Shown here piece after piece: positions 22,001-35,600 of a DNA stretch of 64,000 nucleotides. A model generated the notes under the pieces. That model was not told the origin of the DNA and did no database searches. It saw nothing but the letters and a program-made list of their open reading frames with translations. Made by a program: the position numbers and the translations under genes. The number at the start of each line of letters is the position of its first letter. The stretch's first letter is position 1. Source of the stretch: Agelas oroides (taxonomy: Eukaryota > Porifera > Demospongiae > Agelasida > Agelasidae); NCBI GenBank assembly GCA_949130485.1, contig OX422183.1:26055316-26119315 (forward strand), read 5' to 3'.

Positions 22001-25000
22001 CCCGTGTCGCTGACCCTCTGTCCCTGTCCCTCTGTGCTATCCCTCTGTCCTTCTCCCTCTGTCCTTGTCCCTCTGTCCCTGTCCCTCTGTCCTTGTTCCC
22101 TGTCACTCTCCCTGTCCCACTGTCCCTGCTCCTCTGTTGTGTCCCTCAGTCCCTGTCCCCTGTCACTCTCCCTGTCCCTCTGTCCCTCTCCCTCTGTCAT
22201 GTCCCTCATTCCCTGTCCTTCTTTCCTTATTCCAGTCCATTTGTCCCTGTTCATGTGTCCTTGTCTGTCTGTCCTTTCCCCTATTTCTGTGTATCTCTAC
22301 CTGTTCCCCTGTCCCCCTGTCCCCCTGTCCCTGTCTCTCTGTCCCTCTGACTGTGTCCCTGTTCCTGCCTATGTTTCTATCCACCTCCCTCTTCCTTCTC
22401 CTCATCCCTCTGTCCCTGTACATCTCTCCCTGTCCCTCTGTCCTTATCCATCTGTCACTCTGTCCCTGTTCCAGTCCTTGTCCGTCTGTATCTGTTCCTC
22501 TTTGTGTCCCTCTCCTTGTCCCTCTGTCCCTGTACCTATCTTCCTGTCTCTGTCCCTCTTCTCATCTCTATCTCCCTTTTGTTTATCCATATCCTTTTGT
22601 CCCTGTACATCTCGCCCTGTCACTCTGTCCCTGTTCCTGTCTTTGTCCCTATCCATCTCCCTCTTCCTTGTTCATATCCGTTTATCCCTGTAGATCTGGC
22701 CCTGTTACTCTCTTCATGTTCCTGTCCATCTGTATCTGTCCCTGTCACTGTCCCTCTATCCCTCTCTCTGTCCCTGTGTCCCTTTCAATTTTTCCGTCCC
22801 TCTGTCCCTGTTGTCCTGTCTATGTCCCAATCCCAGTCCTTGTGCCTATGTATCTCCCTCTTCCCTGTCCTTCTATCCTGGTCACTCTGTCCCCGTTCCT
22901 TTCTATCTGTCATAGTCCCTGTTCCTTTGCTGTCATTCATTTCCTATCCCTCCTGTCATTGTCCCTGTCCCTGTCACTCTATCCCTCTTCCTGTTCCTGT
23001 CCCTCTGCAGCTGTCCCTGTCCTTCAACCCCTGTCCCTGTTCCTGTTGTTATCACCACTGCTCTGTCCCTGTCTGTGTCACCCTGTCCCCGTTCCTGTCC
23101 CTCTCCCGATTCCCATCCGTCTGTCCCTCTGTTTCTCTTTCCCTCTATTCCTGTCCCTATGTCTGGCCTTGTCCCTTTCACCCGGTCTGACAATACCTGT
23201 CGCTCCCTGTCCTTGTTCCTCTCCTTGTCCCTGCCCTTGTTCCAGTTCCTGTCCCTGTCTGTGTCACTTTGTCTGTGTCACTCTGTCCCTGTTTGTGTAA
23301 CCCTGTTCATGTTCTTGTCCTATGTCACTGTTCGTCTGTCCCTGTCCCTATGTCTGTCCTTGTTTCTCTGTCCATGTCTGACTATTCCTGTCACTGTCCC
23401 TCTGTCCCTGTCATGTGCTGTCCCTGTCCTGTCCCTGTCCCTCTCTCCCTGTCCTGTCCATGTTCCTGTCCGTGTTCCTGTCCCTTTCTTCCTGTTCCTA
23501 TGTCCCATTGCCTGTTTGTGTGTCCATGTCCCAGTCCATTTCCCTCCACCCCTGTCCTTCTCCCCTGGTCCCTCTGTCCCTGTCTGTCTGTTCCTGTCAC
23601 TCAGTCCCCGTTCCCTGTTCCTGGGAGCTGTCTATCTGTCACAGTCCCTATCCCTCTGTCCCTGTCGATCTGGCCTTGTCTTTGTCCCTGTCCCTATTGC
23701 GGTGATTTTATTCCTGTCCCTATCGCTGTCCCAAACTACCTTTTTCTCTCTCCCTCTGTCCCTATCCCTCTGTCCCTATCCCTCTGTCCCTGTCCCTTTT
23801 CCTGTCCCTATCCTTGTCCGTCTGTCCTGTCTGTGTCACCCTGTCCCTGTTCCTGTCCCTCTTTCCATATTCTTCTCCGTCTGTTGTCCTTCTGTTCCTG
23901 TCCAAGTCCCCCTTTCCATGTCCGTTTCCGTAGATCCCCATTTCTGTCCTCCTTTCCCTGTTCCTGTCCCTGTCTGTCTGTCTCAGTTCCTGTCCTTCGG
24001 TCCATATCCATCTGTCATGTCTCTGTACCTGTCCCTTTCGCTGTCATTCTTTCCCGTCCCTCTCTCACTCTGTCACTGTCCTTCTGTCCCTTTCCCTATG
24101 TCTGTGAATTGTCCCTCCGTCCCTGTTTACTCTATCCCTGTCCCTGTGTCCTTGTCCATCTGTCCTCACCCCTATTTCTGTGTCCCTCTCCCTGTCCCCC
24201 TGTCATTGTCCCTCTGTTCCTGTCCCTGTCCGTCTGTCCTTGTCCCCAGTCACTCTCCCTGTCCCCCTGTACTTGTCCCTCTGTCGTGTCCCTCAGTCCC
24301 TCTCCCTCTGTCTCTGTCTCATCTCTCCTGGTCCCTATACCTCTTTCCTTAATCCAGTCCCTGTGTCCCTGTCCCTATGTCCTTGTGCATCTGTCCTTCA
24401 CCTACTTCTGTGTCCCTCTCCCTGTCCTCTTGTCACGCTGTCCCTGTCCCTTTGTCACTGTCCTCTGTCATTGTCTCTCGGTCCCTATCCCTCTGTCCTT
24501 GTCCCCTGTCACTCACCCTGTCCCCCTGTCTCTATTTGTGTCCCTCTCCATGTCCCTCTGTCCCTGTACCTGTCTCCTTGTCTCTCTCTCTGTCCTTGTC
24601 TCTATCTCACTCTTCCTTGTCCATATCCATTTGTCCCCATACATCTGGCACTGTCATCCTGTCCCTGATCCTTTCTGTGTCCATATCCATCTCCGTCTTC
24701 CTTGTCCCTATCCCTCTGTCCCTGTACATCTGGCCCTGTCACTCTGTTTCTGTTCCTGTCCATCTGTCTCTGTCCCTGTCACTGTCCCTCTATCCCTCTC
24801 TCTGTCCCTGTGTCCCTTTCAATTTTTCCGTCCCTCTGTCCCTGTTCTTCTGTCTATGTCCCAGTCCCAGTCCTTGTGCCTATGTACCTTCCTCTTCCCT
24901 GTCCTTCTATCCTGGTCCCTCTGTCCCCATTCTTTTCTATCTGTAATAGTCCCTGTCCCTTCGCTGTCATTCATTTCCTATCCCTGTCCCAGTCCCTCTG

Positions 25001-25670
25001 TCCCTATGTGTCCTTCACCCTGTCACTCTATCCATTCCCCTGTTCCTATTCCCGTCCCTTTGCAGAGTCCCTCTCCTTCAACCCCAGTCCCTGTTTCTGG
25101 CGTTATCACTATCGCTCTGTCCCTGTCTGTGTCACCCCTGTCCCCATTCCTGTCCCTTTGTCCCTTTGCCTCTGTCCCTTTCTCTGTTCCCATCCGTCTG
25201 TCCCTGTCCCTCTGTTTCTCTTTCCCTCTGTTGCTGTCACTGTGTCTGGCCCTGTCCCTCTATCCCTGTTTGACTATTCCTGTCGGTCCCTGTCCTTGTT
25301 CCTCTCTTTGTCCCTGCCCTTGTTCCTGTTCCTGTCCCTGTCTGTGTCACTTTGTCTCTGTCATTCTGTCCCTGTTCCTGTCCCTTTGTTTCTGTTCCTC
25401 TGTCCCAGTCCTTGTTTTGTCCGTCCCTGTCCCGGTCCATTTCCCTCTCTCCCTGTTTCTGTCCCTGTCCTTCTGTCCTGGTCCCTCTCTCTCTATCCAT
25501 CTGTTCCTGTCACTCAGTCCCTGTTGCCTATTCCTGTCTATCTATCACGGTCCCTGTCCATCTGTCATTGTCTCTGTCCCTGTGCATTTCGCTGTCCTTA
25601 TTGCTGTCCCCAACTCGCTGTCCCTCTGTCCCTGTCCCTATGAGTTCCTTAAGCTTGTCCCTCTGTCCCT

Positions 25671-25790
25671 ATTAACTCTACCCCTTGTTCATAGTGCCAT
25701 GGGTGCATGTGTTAAATTTGGCATGTCCAAAGTTGTTTGGTGTATAATTTATATGTATATAGTATGCCTTAACTGTTCTAAGGGTTCTTG
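25671..25790 (+). repeat. A+T-rich insert inside satellite, copy 3
   Basis: The same block as at 9770, with TATAGTATGCC in place of TATAGGCTGCC and a few other changes. It is preceded by the CTATGAGTTCCTTAAGC stretch. Confidence 0.75.
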
Positions 25791-28591
25791 TCCCTATCCC
25801 TGTCCCTCTGTCCCTGTTTGTGTCACCCTGTTCATGTTCCTGTCCTTTGTCACTGTTCCTCTGTCCCTGTCCCTATGTCTGTCCTTGTTTCACTGTCCCT
25901 GTCTGACTATTCCCATTCCTGTCCCTCTGTCCTTGTTTCTCTGTGCCTGTGTGACTATCCCTGTCACAGTCCCTCTGTCCCTGTCATATCCTGTTCCTGT
26001 CCTGTCCCTGTCCTGTCCCTGTCCATCTGTCCCTCTGTCCCTGTCTTGTCCACGTTCCTGTCCGTGTTCCTGTCCCTTTCTTCCTGTTCCTATGTCCGAT
26101 TGCCTGTTTGTGTGTCCATATCCCAATCCATTTCCCTCCACCCGTGTCCTTCTCCCCTGGTCCCTATGTCCCTCTCTATCTGTTCCTGTCACTCAGTCCC
26201 TGTTCCCTGTTCCTGGGTACTGTCCCACTGTCCCTGTCCTGTCCATGTTCCTGTCCCTCATCCTGTCCCTTTCTTCCTGTTCCTATGTCCCATTGCCTGT
26301 TTGTTTGTGCATGTCCCAGTCCATTTCCCTCCACCCCTGTCCTTCTCCCCTGATCCCTCTGTCCCTGTCTATCTGTTCCTGTCACTCAGTCCCTGTTCCC
26401 TGTTCCTGGGTACTGTCTATCTGTCACAGTCCCTGTCTCTCTGTCCCTGTCGATCTGGCCTTGTCTATGTCCCTGTCCCTATCGCTGTCCCAAACTACCT
26501 TTCCCTCTGTCGTTATCCCTCTGTCCCTGTCCCTTTTTGTGTCCCTATTCTTGTCCCTCTGTCCTGTCTGTGTCACCCTGTCCCTGTTCCTGTCCCTTTG
26601 TCTCTGTTTCTCCATCCCTTTCCCTGTTTCTATCTTTCTGTCTCAGTCACTGTTTGTATGTCCCTCCGTTCCTGTCCCTGTCCATTTCCCTGTCCATCTC
26701 CCTCTCTGCTTGTCCCGGATGTTGTCTCTCTATTCCTCACTCTGTCCCTCTGTCCCTATCCATGTTCTCCTATCTCTGCCCCTGTCCTTGTCCTTGTGCC
26801 TATTTGTCTCCCTCTTCTTCTTTCCAAGTCCCTCTGTGCCTGTCCATCTGTTCCTGTCACTCTGTCCCTGTTCCTATCTATCTGTTAGTCGCCCTATCAT
26901 TGTACCCCTGTCACTCTGTTCCTGTCCCTGTGCCTTTGTTCCTGTCCCTTTCCGTCTGTCCATGTGCTGGCCTCTGTCCATGTCCCTCTGTTCCTGTGAC
27001 CCTCGACGTCCTTGTCCTTGTCACTATCCCTCTCTCCCTGTCCCTGTACCTGTGCCTTTGTCCCAAACTCTTTGTCCTTGTCCCTCTGTCCCTAACTCTT
27101 TCTCCTCTGTCCCTGTCTGTCTGTCCATCTTCCAGTTCCTCTACCTGTCCATCTCCCTCTCTCCCTGTCCCTGTCCCTCTGTCCGTATCTCAGTCCCTGT
27201 CTTTCTCTCCCTGTCCCTGTCCCTGTCGCTCATTCCCTATCCATGTCCCTCTCTCCCTGTTGCTATGTACCTTTCCCTGTCTCTCTCTCCCTGCCTCTTT
27301 CGCTCTATACCCCTCTCCCTGTCCCTGTGTTTGTCGTTCTGTCCTTGACTCTACCCTCTCTTTCGTTGATATACCTGGTTCTACTAGGTTCATTATGACA
27401 TCCCCCAACTTTTGTAGTTGTACTGGAATACCGTTAAGTCTACTTCGTTGTACTTGACTCTACCCAACTCTATGCTATAATGCTCTACCAGGTTTAGTTG
27501 AACTCTCCTACAGTCTGCTACATTGTACTACTAGAATCTATACAACACTCTGTATCCCACTCTACCGCAGCTTCTAATGGAATCTGCCTGACTCCACTAC
27601 ACTCTACCATAGCTCTACCTGATTCTAAGGGACTGTGCTTGACTCCACCTCTCTCTGCCATGGCTCTATCTGATTCTACAGGAGAGTATTTGACTCCACC
27701 TCACTTCACCATGGATTTCCTAGTTCCAATCAATGCCACCCTTACTCTACATCTTTCTGGTTATTTTACAAAGATAGTGGTTTTGTTGCTTCTTACTTCC
27801 TTTTTTCCTACTTATATGCACTTACTCCTTACTAAAGCATCCCTGCATGTCTCAAGAAGTCATGCTAGTAGAACTAGGGCAGAATCTGCATCTAGTGAGG
27901 TTTTCTGTATTGAAGAAGTCCCACAATCAACTTTACACTGACATGAATTCAGCACAATGTAACACGCAATTCCAGCAGAAACCCTTCCCCCTGACTCACC
28001 TCAGAACCAGCCAACTCCCCCTCCACTTATCCCCAGTAACAGTCTAACCTCTTTCCACAACACGTACACCAGCTCCCAGCATGAAGAATCCTTATCTGGA
28101 ATCCTTCAATTATTCAGTCCTACCCTAGCATACATGTAATCTGGAACAAATGGCCATCACCTTCCCCCCTCTCCCTCTCCCTCAAAGATCCCTACGGATT
28201 AGGGGAAGACATCATTTGCACAGTTTTGTGAGTGTTACCTCAGCAAATGGGAGCTACGATGTGCGTCGTAGCAGTGTTGGCGCTCCCCCACCCGACACCC
28301 CAACCACTGCTGTGTAGCTATCTCTTGGATACACTGACAACGCAGTGGGAATGGAGGCGATGTAGCTAGCTACACTACCTGCAAGGTTGAACTTCTTAGA
28401 AGCTAGTAGCTATAGATAGTCAAGAGTACAAAAATCATATAAGCTAGGCTACTAGTAATCTTGATGACATTCTGCCAAATGCATGCAAGTGAACCAAAAA
28501 AATGAGCAAAATGTTTCCCCACTAGGGTGAGGTCTTGGGGTATTGGGCTACCACGACACACGCAACACTACATGGCCAGAACAAATCCCAG

Positions 28592-28846
28592 GTAACACCT
28601 GATGGCAGAGCCAGAGCCCCTCTCCTCCTTGCAGCTGGCTAGGCTGACACCCCTGGTTCCACTCCGTGTCCAGAGTCTGTGGGATGTAAGGGAGGAACAG
28701 AGCGGCCCCTAGACCATATCGAGCAGCCAACTCGCATAGCTCTGAACCTTCTAACAGCTTTGGTTATGACTGTTAGTCCCCACAGTCTCCATGTAGGACA
28801 CTCCCCAACAGCTGCGCACAGTGTGGGTACTAGTAAAAGTGTTTTT
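28592..28846 (+). ncRNA. Candidate Pol III-type RNA in spacer S3 (255 nt)
   Basis: A box 28603-28614, B box 28655-28665 and T5 28842-28846 have the same spacing and total length as in S1. Only a single change was noticed inside (CAAATCCC for CAAGTCCC, just upstream of the A box). Identity of both boxes and of the terminator across copies is the main support; transcription is inferred. Confidence 0.38.
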
Positions 28847-28850
28847 CTCC

Positions 28851-28869
28851 TATTTATACTGCTATAAAA
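28851..28869. promoter_or_regulatory. Two opposed TATA-like boxes in S3
   Basis: TATAAATA leftward (28858-28851) and TATAAAA rightward (28863-28869), identical to S1. Confidence 0.25.
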
Positions 28870-29444
28870 TGCGTCCCTAATAATTATGGGTTTCGAAACA
28901 ATGAATATCATTAACGTCTCGTTAATTACATTTCCGCTTGCACCTCATTAGCCCTCGCGGTCGCGGAACCAGACTCGGACTCCGCGAGCTAACCAGATCC
29001 AAACGCAGTTTTTGTCACTACTGGCAGGAGCCGTGTGAAGGTCTGCAATCTAGATCAAAGGACAAATGTTAGCTTCAGGCTAGGGTATAGCTGGAAGTAA
29101 CAGCTAGCCACATGATCATGGCTGAGAGTCAACGTATCAGAGACAGTGCTGCATTACGTCACAGATGATGTGGTGTCTTCTGGTTTCCCATGGTGTCTCA
29201 TCGTCTAGCAGGTACAGGGTGCACTTGCAGATTGCTCTGAAATGAACAGTCAGTAAGATATCAAGGTGATTGTGTAACCAACATAGGCAGTGTTGTCCCA
29301 TTGTGTCTCATGATGTCACATGGGATCTCATCATGTTACATGATGGTTCGTGTTGTCTGATGGTTTCAAGGTTTCATGTCGAACCACCCTGATGACCAGT
29401 GGTTTTGAAGCATATCTACCAGTCACTTTGCCATAACTGCCCAA

Positions 29445-29565
29445 CCCATTTTAGCCATAAATGCCCCACCCATTTATGACGTTTTGCCCACCCATTTATG
29501 ACGTAATGCCCACCGATTTACGACGTAAATGCCACACCCATTTATGACATAAATCCCACACCTAT
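29445..29565 (+). repeat. 24-bp minisatellite expanded to 5 units, S3
   Basis: Five units related to CCCATTTATGACGTAAATGC are visible, including CCCATTTTAGCC and CCGATTTACGACG variants. This is the largest number among the six spacers. Confidence 0.75.
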
Positions 29566-29655
29566 TCAAGCGATGAATGTCTCATTCCCATATTACATTA
29601 CATTTTTTAACTTGAGACTTTATGCATCTGTGGAAATTTTCACCTAATGAACATC

Positions 29656-32600
29656 GATTTGCCAACTGGTGCTGGTGCACCCCCACTTGACACAACTGCC
29701 TCTGTTGCTGTCCCACTATCCATTCCATGTTCTTCTGTTTCTGTGTCTGTCACTTTTGTCCATCTGTCCCTGTCCCTGTCCTTGAAATTTTCACCTAATG
29801 AACATCGATTTGCCACCTGGTGTTTGTGCACCCCCACTTGACGCACAACTGCCTCTGTTGCTGTCCCACTATCCATTCAATGTTCTGCTTCTGTGTCTTT
29901 CACTTTGTTCGTCTGTCCCTGTCCCTACGTCCCTGTCAATGTCCCTGTCACTATCCCTGTTCCCCTGTCCCTGTTGCTGTCACTATCGCTGGCCCCTGTC
30001 CCTATTCCTCTGTCCCTTTCCCTGTTCTAATCCGTCTGTCCCTGTCCCTTTGTCTGTCCTTCTCCCCTTGCCCCAGTACCTGTCCCTGTCCATCTTCCTC
30101 TGTCCCAGGTCTGTCTCTGATCTTGTACCGGTACCAGTCCTTGCTTCTTTGTCGTCTTCCCTTTCCCCTCCACTGTGTCTTTCTGCTCCTGTTTTTATCC
30201 CTCCAGGACCATTTCTGGCCCTCTCTTCCCGTTCCCCCATTCCTGTCCCTCTGTCCCTGTCTCTCTGTCCCTGTCCCTCTGTCCCTGTCACTCTGTCCGT
30301 GTCTCAGTCGCTATTCCAGTCCCTCTTTCCTTATTCTTGTCCGTCTGTTATGTTTCTGTTGCTGTCCAAGCCCCCCTTTCCATGTCCCTTTCCGTAGATC
30401 CCCGTTTCTGTCCTCCTTTCCCTGTTCCTGTCCCTGTCTGTCTGTCACAGTCCCTGTCCTTCGGTCCATGTCCATCTGCCCTTTCTCTGTTCCTGTACCT
30501 TTCGCTGTGATTACTTCCTGTCCCTCTCTCAGCCTGTCACTGTCCCTCTGTCCCTTTCCCTACGTCTGTCAATTGTCCCTCCGTCCCTGTGTCCTTGTCC
30601 GTCTGTCCTCACCTCTATTTCTGTGTCCCTCTCCCTGTTCACCTCTCCCCCTGTCCCTGTCCGCTGTTCTGATCCCTGTCCCTCTGTCCTTGTCCCCTGT
30701 CACTCTCCCTGTCACTCTCCCTGTCCCTCTGTGCTGTCCCTCTGTCCTTGTCCCTCTGTCCTTGTCCCTCTGTCCTTGTCCCTTGGCACTCTCCCTGTCC
30801 CCCCGTCCCTCTCCCTCTGTCGTGCCCCTCAGTCTCTGTCCTTCTTTCCCTATTCCAGTCCATTTGTCCCCTTTCATGTGTCCTTGTCCATCTGTCCTTT
30901 CCCCTATTTCTGTGTATCTCTACCTGTTCCCCTGTCCCCCTATTCCCCTCTCCCCTGTCCCTGCCCCTTTGTCGCTCTCACTGTGTCCCCGTTCCTACCT
31001 ATGTTTCTATCCACCGCGCTCTTCCTTCTCCCCATCCCTCTGTCCATGTACATCTCTCCCTGTCCCTCTGTTCCTTTCCCTGTCCCTCTGTCCTTATCCA
31101 TCTGTCACGCTGTCCCTGTTCCAGTCCTTGTCCGTCTGTCTCTGTTCCTCTTTGTGTATATACCTCTCCTTGTCCCTCTGTCCTTGTACCTATCTCCCTT
31201 TCTCTGTCCCTGTCCTCATCTCAATCTCCCTCTTCATTATCCATATCCCTTTGTCCCTGTAAATCTGGCCCTCTCACTGTGTTCCTGTTCCTGTCTTTGT
31301 CCCGATCCATCTCCCTCTTCCATGTCCCCATCCCTCTGTCCTTGTCCCTCTGTCCTTGTCCCTCTGTCCCTGTCCCTCTGTCCGTGTCCCTCTATCCCTG
31401 TCCCTCTGTCCTTGTCCCTGTCCTTGTCCCTCTGTTTCTGTCTCATCTCTACTTGTCCCTATACCTCTTTCCTTATTCCAGTGCCTGCGTCCTTGTGCAT
31501 CTGTCCTTCCCGTATATCTGTGCCCCTCTCCCTGTCCTCCTGTCCCACTGTCCCTGTCCCTCTGTCCTTTTTCCCTGTCACTCTCCCTGTACCCCTGTCC
31601 CTGCCCCTATTTGTGTCCGTCTCCATGTCCCTCTGTCCCTGTACCTGTCTCCTTGTGTCTCTTCCTGTCCTTGTCTCTATCTCCGTCTTCCTTGTCCATA
31701 TCCCTTTGTCCCTGTACATCTGGCACTGTCACTCTGTCCCTGTTCCAGTCTTTGTCCATATTCATCTGCATCTTCCTTGTCCCTATCCGTCTGTCCCTGT
31801 ACATCTGGCCCTGTCGCTCTCTCCCTCTTCCTGTCTTTGTCCTATCCATCCGTCAATATCCCTTTGTTCTTGTAGATCTGGCCCTGTCACTCTGTCCCTG
31901 TTCCTGTCTTTGTCCTTATCCATCTCCTTCCTCCATGTCCCCCTCCCTCTGTCCCTGTCCCTCTGTCCTTGACCATCTGTCACCCTGTCGCTGTTCCCTG
32001 TCACTCTGTCCCTGTTCCTCTCCTTCTCCGTCTGTCCTTGTCCCTGTCCCTATTTGTGTCCCTCTCCCTGTCCTCATCTCTATCTCCCTTTACCTTATCC
32101 GTATCCCTTTGTCCCTGTACATCTCGCCCTGTCACTCCTGTGCCTGTTCCTATCTTTGTCCCTATCCATCTCTCTCTTCCTTGTCCCCATCCCTCTGTCC
32201 CTGTACATCTCTACTTTTCCCTCTGTCCCTGTCCCTCTGACCTTGTCCCTCTGTCTCTGTCCCTTTGTCCTTGTCCCTCTGTCCCTGTCCCTCTGTCCTT
32301 GTCCCCTGTCAATCTCCCTGTCCCCCTGTCCTTGTCCCTCGGTTGTGTCCCTCAGTCCCTGTCCCTCTGTCTCATCTCTCCTTGTCCTTATACCTCTTTC
32401 CTTATTCCAGTCCCTGTGTCCCTGTCCCTATGTCCTTGTGCATCTGTCCTTCACCTACTTCTGTGTCCCTCTCCCTGTCCTCCTGTGACGCTGTCCCTGT
32501 CCCTTTGTCCCTGTCCCTCCGTCCCTGTCCCTGACCTCTGCCTTTGTCTCTCTGTCTCTGTCTCTCTGTGGCACTCTCCCTGTCCCCCTGTCCCTGTCCC

Positions 32601-35600
32601 TATTTGTTTCCCTCTCCATGTCCCTCTGTCCCTGTACCTCTCTCCTTGTCTCTGTCCCTGTCCTTGTCTCTATCTCCCTCTTCCTTGTCCATATCCCTTT
32701 GTCCCCGTACATCTGCCACTGTCACTCTGTCCCTGATCCTGTTTGTGTCCATATCCATCTCCGTCTTCTTTGTCCCTATCCCTCTGTCCCTGTCCATCTG
32801 GCCCTGTCTCTCTGTCCCTGTTCCTGTCCATCTGTCTCTGTCCCTCTCACTGTCACTCTATCCCGCTCTCTGTCCCTGTGTCCCTTTCAATTTTTTCTTC
32901 CCCTGTCCTCGTTCTCCTGTCTATGTCCCAGTCCCAGTCCTTGTCCCTATGTATCTCCCTCTTCCCTGTCCTTCTGTCCTGGTCCCTCTGTCCCAGTTCC
33001 TTTCTATCTGTCATGGTCCCTGTCCCAGCCCCTCTGTTGCCCAGTCTTTGTCCCTATGTGTGTCCTTGTCCCTGTCACTCTATCCCTGTTCCTGTTCCTG
33101 TCCCTCTGCAGCTGTCCCTGTCCTTCAACCCCTGTCCCTGTACCTGTCGTTATCACCATCGGTCTGTCCCTGTCTGTATCACCCTGTCCCTGTTCCTGTC
33201 CCTCTCCAGGTTCCCATCCGTCTGTCCCTCTGTTCCTGTCCCTATGTCTGACCTTGTCCCTCTCCCCCGGTCTGACTATTCCTGTCGGTCCCTGTCCTTG
33301 TTCCACCCTTTGTCCCTGCCCTTGTTCCTGTTCCCATCCCTGTCTGTGTCACTTTGTCTGTGTCACTCTGTCCCTGTTCCTGTGCCTTTGTTTCTGTTGC
33401 TGTATGTCCCTGCCCTTTCCCTCTGTCTCTATCCTTCTGTTCCCGTCACTCAGTCCCTGTTGCCTGTTCCTGTCTATCTGTCACAGTCCCTATCCATCTG
33501 TTATTGTCTCTGTCATTGTCTCTGTCCCTGTGCATTTCGCTGTCCTTATTGCTATCCCCAACTCGCTGTCCCTCTGTCCGTGTTCATCTCCCTCTTCCTT
33601 GTTCATACCCCTTTGTCCCTATCCATCTCCTTCTTCCTTGTACCTATCCCTCTGTCCCTGTCCCTCTGTCCCTGTCGAGTCTGTCCTTGGCCCTCTGTCA
33701 CTCTGTCACTATTCCCTGTCACTCTGTCCCTGTTCCTGTCCTTGTCCATCTGCCCTTGTCCCTGTCCCTATTTCTGTCCCTCTCCCTGTCCCTCTGTCCC
33801 TGTACCTATCTCCTTGTCTTCCTTTTCTTTATCCATATCCTTTTGTCCCTGTACATTTCGCCCTGTCACTCTGTCCCTGTTCCTGTCTTTGTCCCTATCC
33901 ATCTCCCTCTTCCTTGTTCATATCCGTTTGTCCCTGTACATCTGGCCCTGTCACTCTGTTCCTGTTCCTGTCCATCTGTCTATGTCCCAGTCCCAGTCCT
34001 TGTCCCTATGTATCTCCCTCTTCCCTGTCCTTCTATCCTGGTCCCTCTGTCCCCGTTCCTTTCTATCTGTCATAGTCCCTGTCCCTTTGCTGTCATTCAT
34101 TTCCTATCCCTCCTGTCATTGTCCCTGTCCCTGTCACTCTATCCCTCTTCCTGTTCCTGTCCCTCTGCAGCTGTCCCTGTCCTTCAACACCTGTCCCTGT
34201 TCCTGTCGTTATCACTACCGCTGTGTCCCTGTCTGTGTCACCCTGTCCCTGCTCCTGTCCCTCTCCCGGTTCCCATCCGTCTGTCCCTCTGTTTCTCTTT
34301 CCCTCTGTTCCTGTCCCTATATCTGGCCTTGTCCCTTTCCCCCGGTCTGACTATACCTGTCGCTCCTTGTCCTTGTTCACTCTCTGTCCCTATGTTCCTG
34401 TCAATGACCCTGTCACTATCCCTGTTCCCCTGTCCCTGTTCCTGTCCCTATCCCTGGCCCCTGTCGCTATTCCTCTGTCCCTTTCCCTGTTCTAATCTGT
34501 CTGTCCCTGTCCCTATGTCTGTCCTTCTCCCCTTGCCCCGGTACCTGTCCCTGTCCATCTTCCTCTGTCCCAGGTCTGTCTCTGATCTCGTACCGGCACC
34601 AGTCCTTGCTTCTTTGTCATCTTCCCTCTGCCCTCCACTGTGTCCTTCTGCGCCTGTTTCTATCCCTCCAGGACCATTTCGGCCATCTCTTCCCGTTCCC
34701 CCATTCCTGTCCCTCCGTCCCTGTCTATCTGTCCCTGTCCCTCTGTCCCTGTCACTCTGTCCGTGTCTCAGTCGCTATTCCAGTCCCTCTTTCGTTATTC
34801 TTGTCCGTCTGTTGTGCTTCTAATAATGACAATTCGATTATCAAAACCACGCATAGTACATCACGGGTGCACGTGATCAGATCTTCCAGGCTCTCTCCCC
34901 ACTTTTCGGCATGGGGAGGAGCCTGGGTACGAGGCTAGTCCTTGTCTCTATCTCCCTCTTCCTTGTCCATATCCCTTTGTCCCCGTACATCTGGCACTGT
35001 CACTCTGTCCCTGATCCTGTTTGTGTCCATATCCATCTCCGTCTTCCTTGTCCCTATCCCTCTGTCCCTGTCCATCTGGCCCTGTCTCTCTGTTCCTGTT
35101 CCTGTCCATCTGTCTCTGTCCCTCTGACAGTCACTCTATCCCTCTCTCTGTCCCTGTGTCCCTTTCAATTTTTACATCCCTCTGTCCCCGTTCTCCTGTC
35201 TATGTCCCAGTCCCAGTCCTTGTCCCTATGTATCACCCTCTTCCCTGTCCTTCTATCCTGGTCCCTCTGTCCCCGTTCCTTTCTATCTGTCATAGTCCCT
35301 GTCCCTTTGCTGTCATTCATTTCCTATCCCTGTCCCAGTCCCTCTGTCCCCCAGTCTCTGTCTCTATGTGTGTCCTTGTCCCTGTCACTCTATCCCTGTT
35401 CCTGTTCCTGTCCCTCTGCAGCTCTCCCTGTCCTTCAACCCCTGACCCTGTACCTGTGGTTATCACCGTCGGTCTGTCCCTGTCTGTATCACCCTGTCCC
35501 CGTTCCTCTCGCTCTCCCGTTCCCATCCGCCTGTCCCTCTGTTTCCCTTTCCCTCTGTTCCTGTCCCTATGTCTGACCTTGTCCCTCTCCCCCGGTCGGA

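Larger units (their letters stand above)
16014..27374 (+). repeat. Pyrimidine-rich satellite array A2
   Basis: About 11.4 kb with the same steps as A1. The leader is duplicated with a 181-bp period (16014 and 16195). Module anchors lie at 16788, 21512 and 23929, so intervals are 4724 and 2417 bp. The last complete module ends with the A+T-rich insert at 25671, and a partial module follows. Stop-free frames include 1359 codons at 23269-27348; its initiator is a TTG and its product is low-complexity Ser/Leu/Cys/Pro/Val, so it is not a gene. Confidence 0.93.
27375..29655 (+). repeat. Macrosatellite spacer copy S3
   Basis: A full spacer. The minisatellite end has lost a few bases (CTTTCTGGTTATTTTAC), which fuses two open frames into a longer meaningless one. 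It carries the long GCTACTAG form near 28448, shared with S1. It has lost 20 bp of the CpG patch between CGCTTGC repeats, shared with S6. It has five units of the 24-bp minisatellite and the 66-bp pre-array block (29590-29655). No credible gene. Confidence 0.9.
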
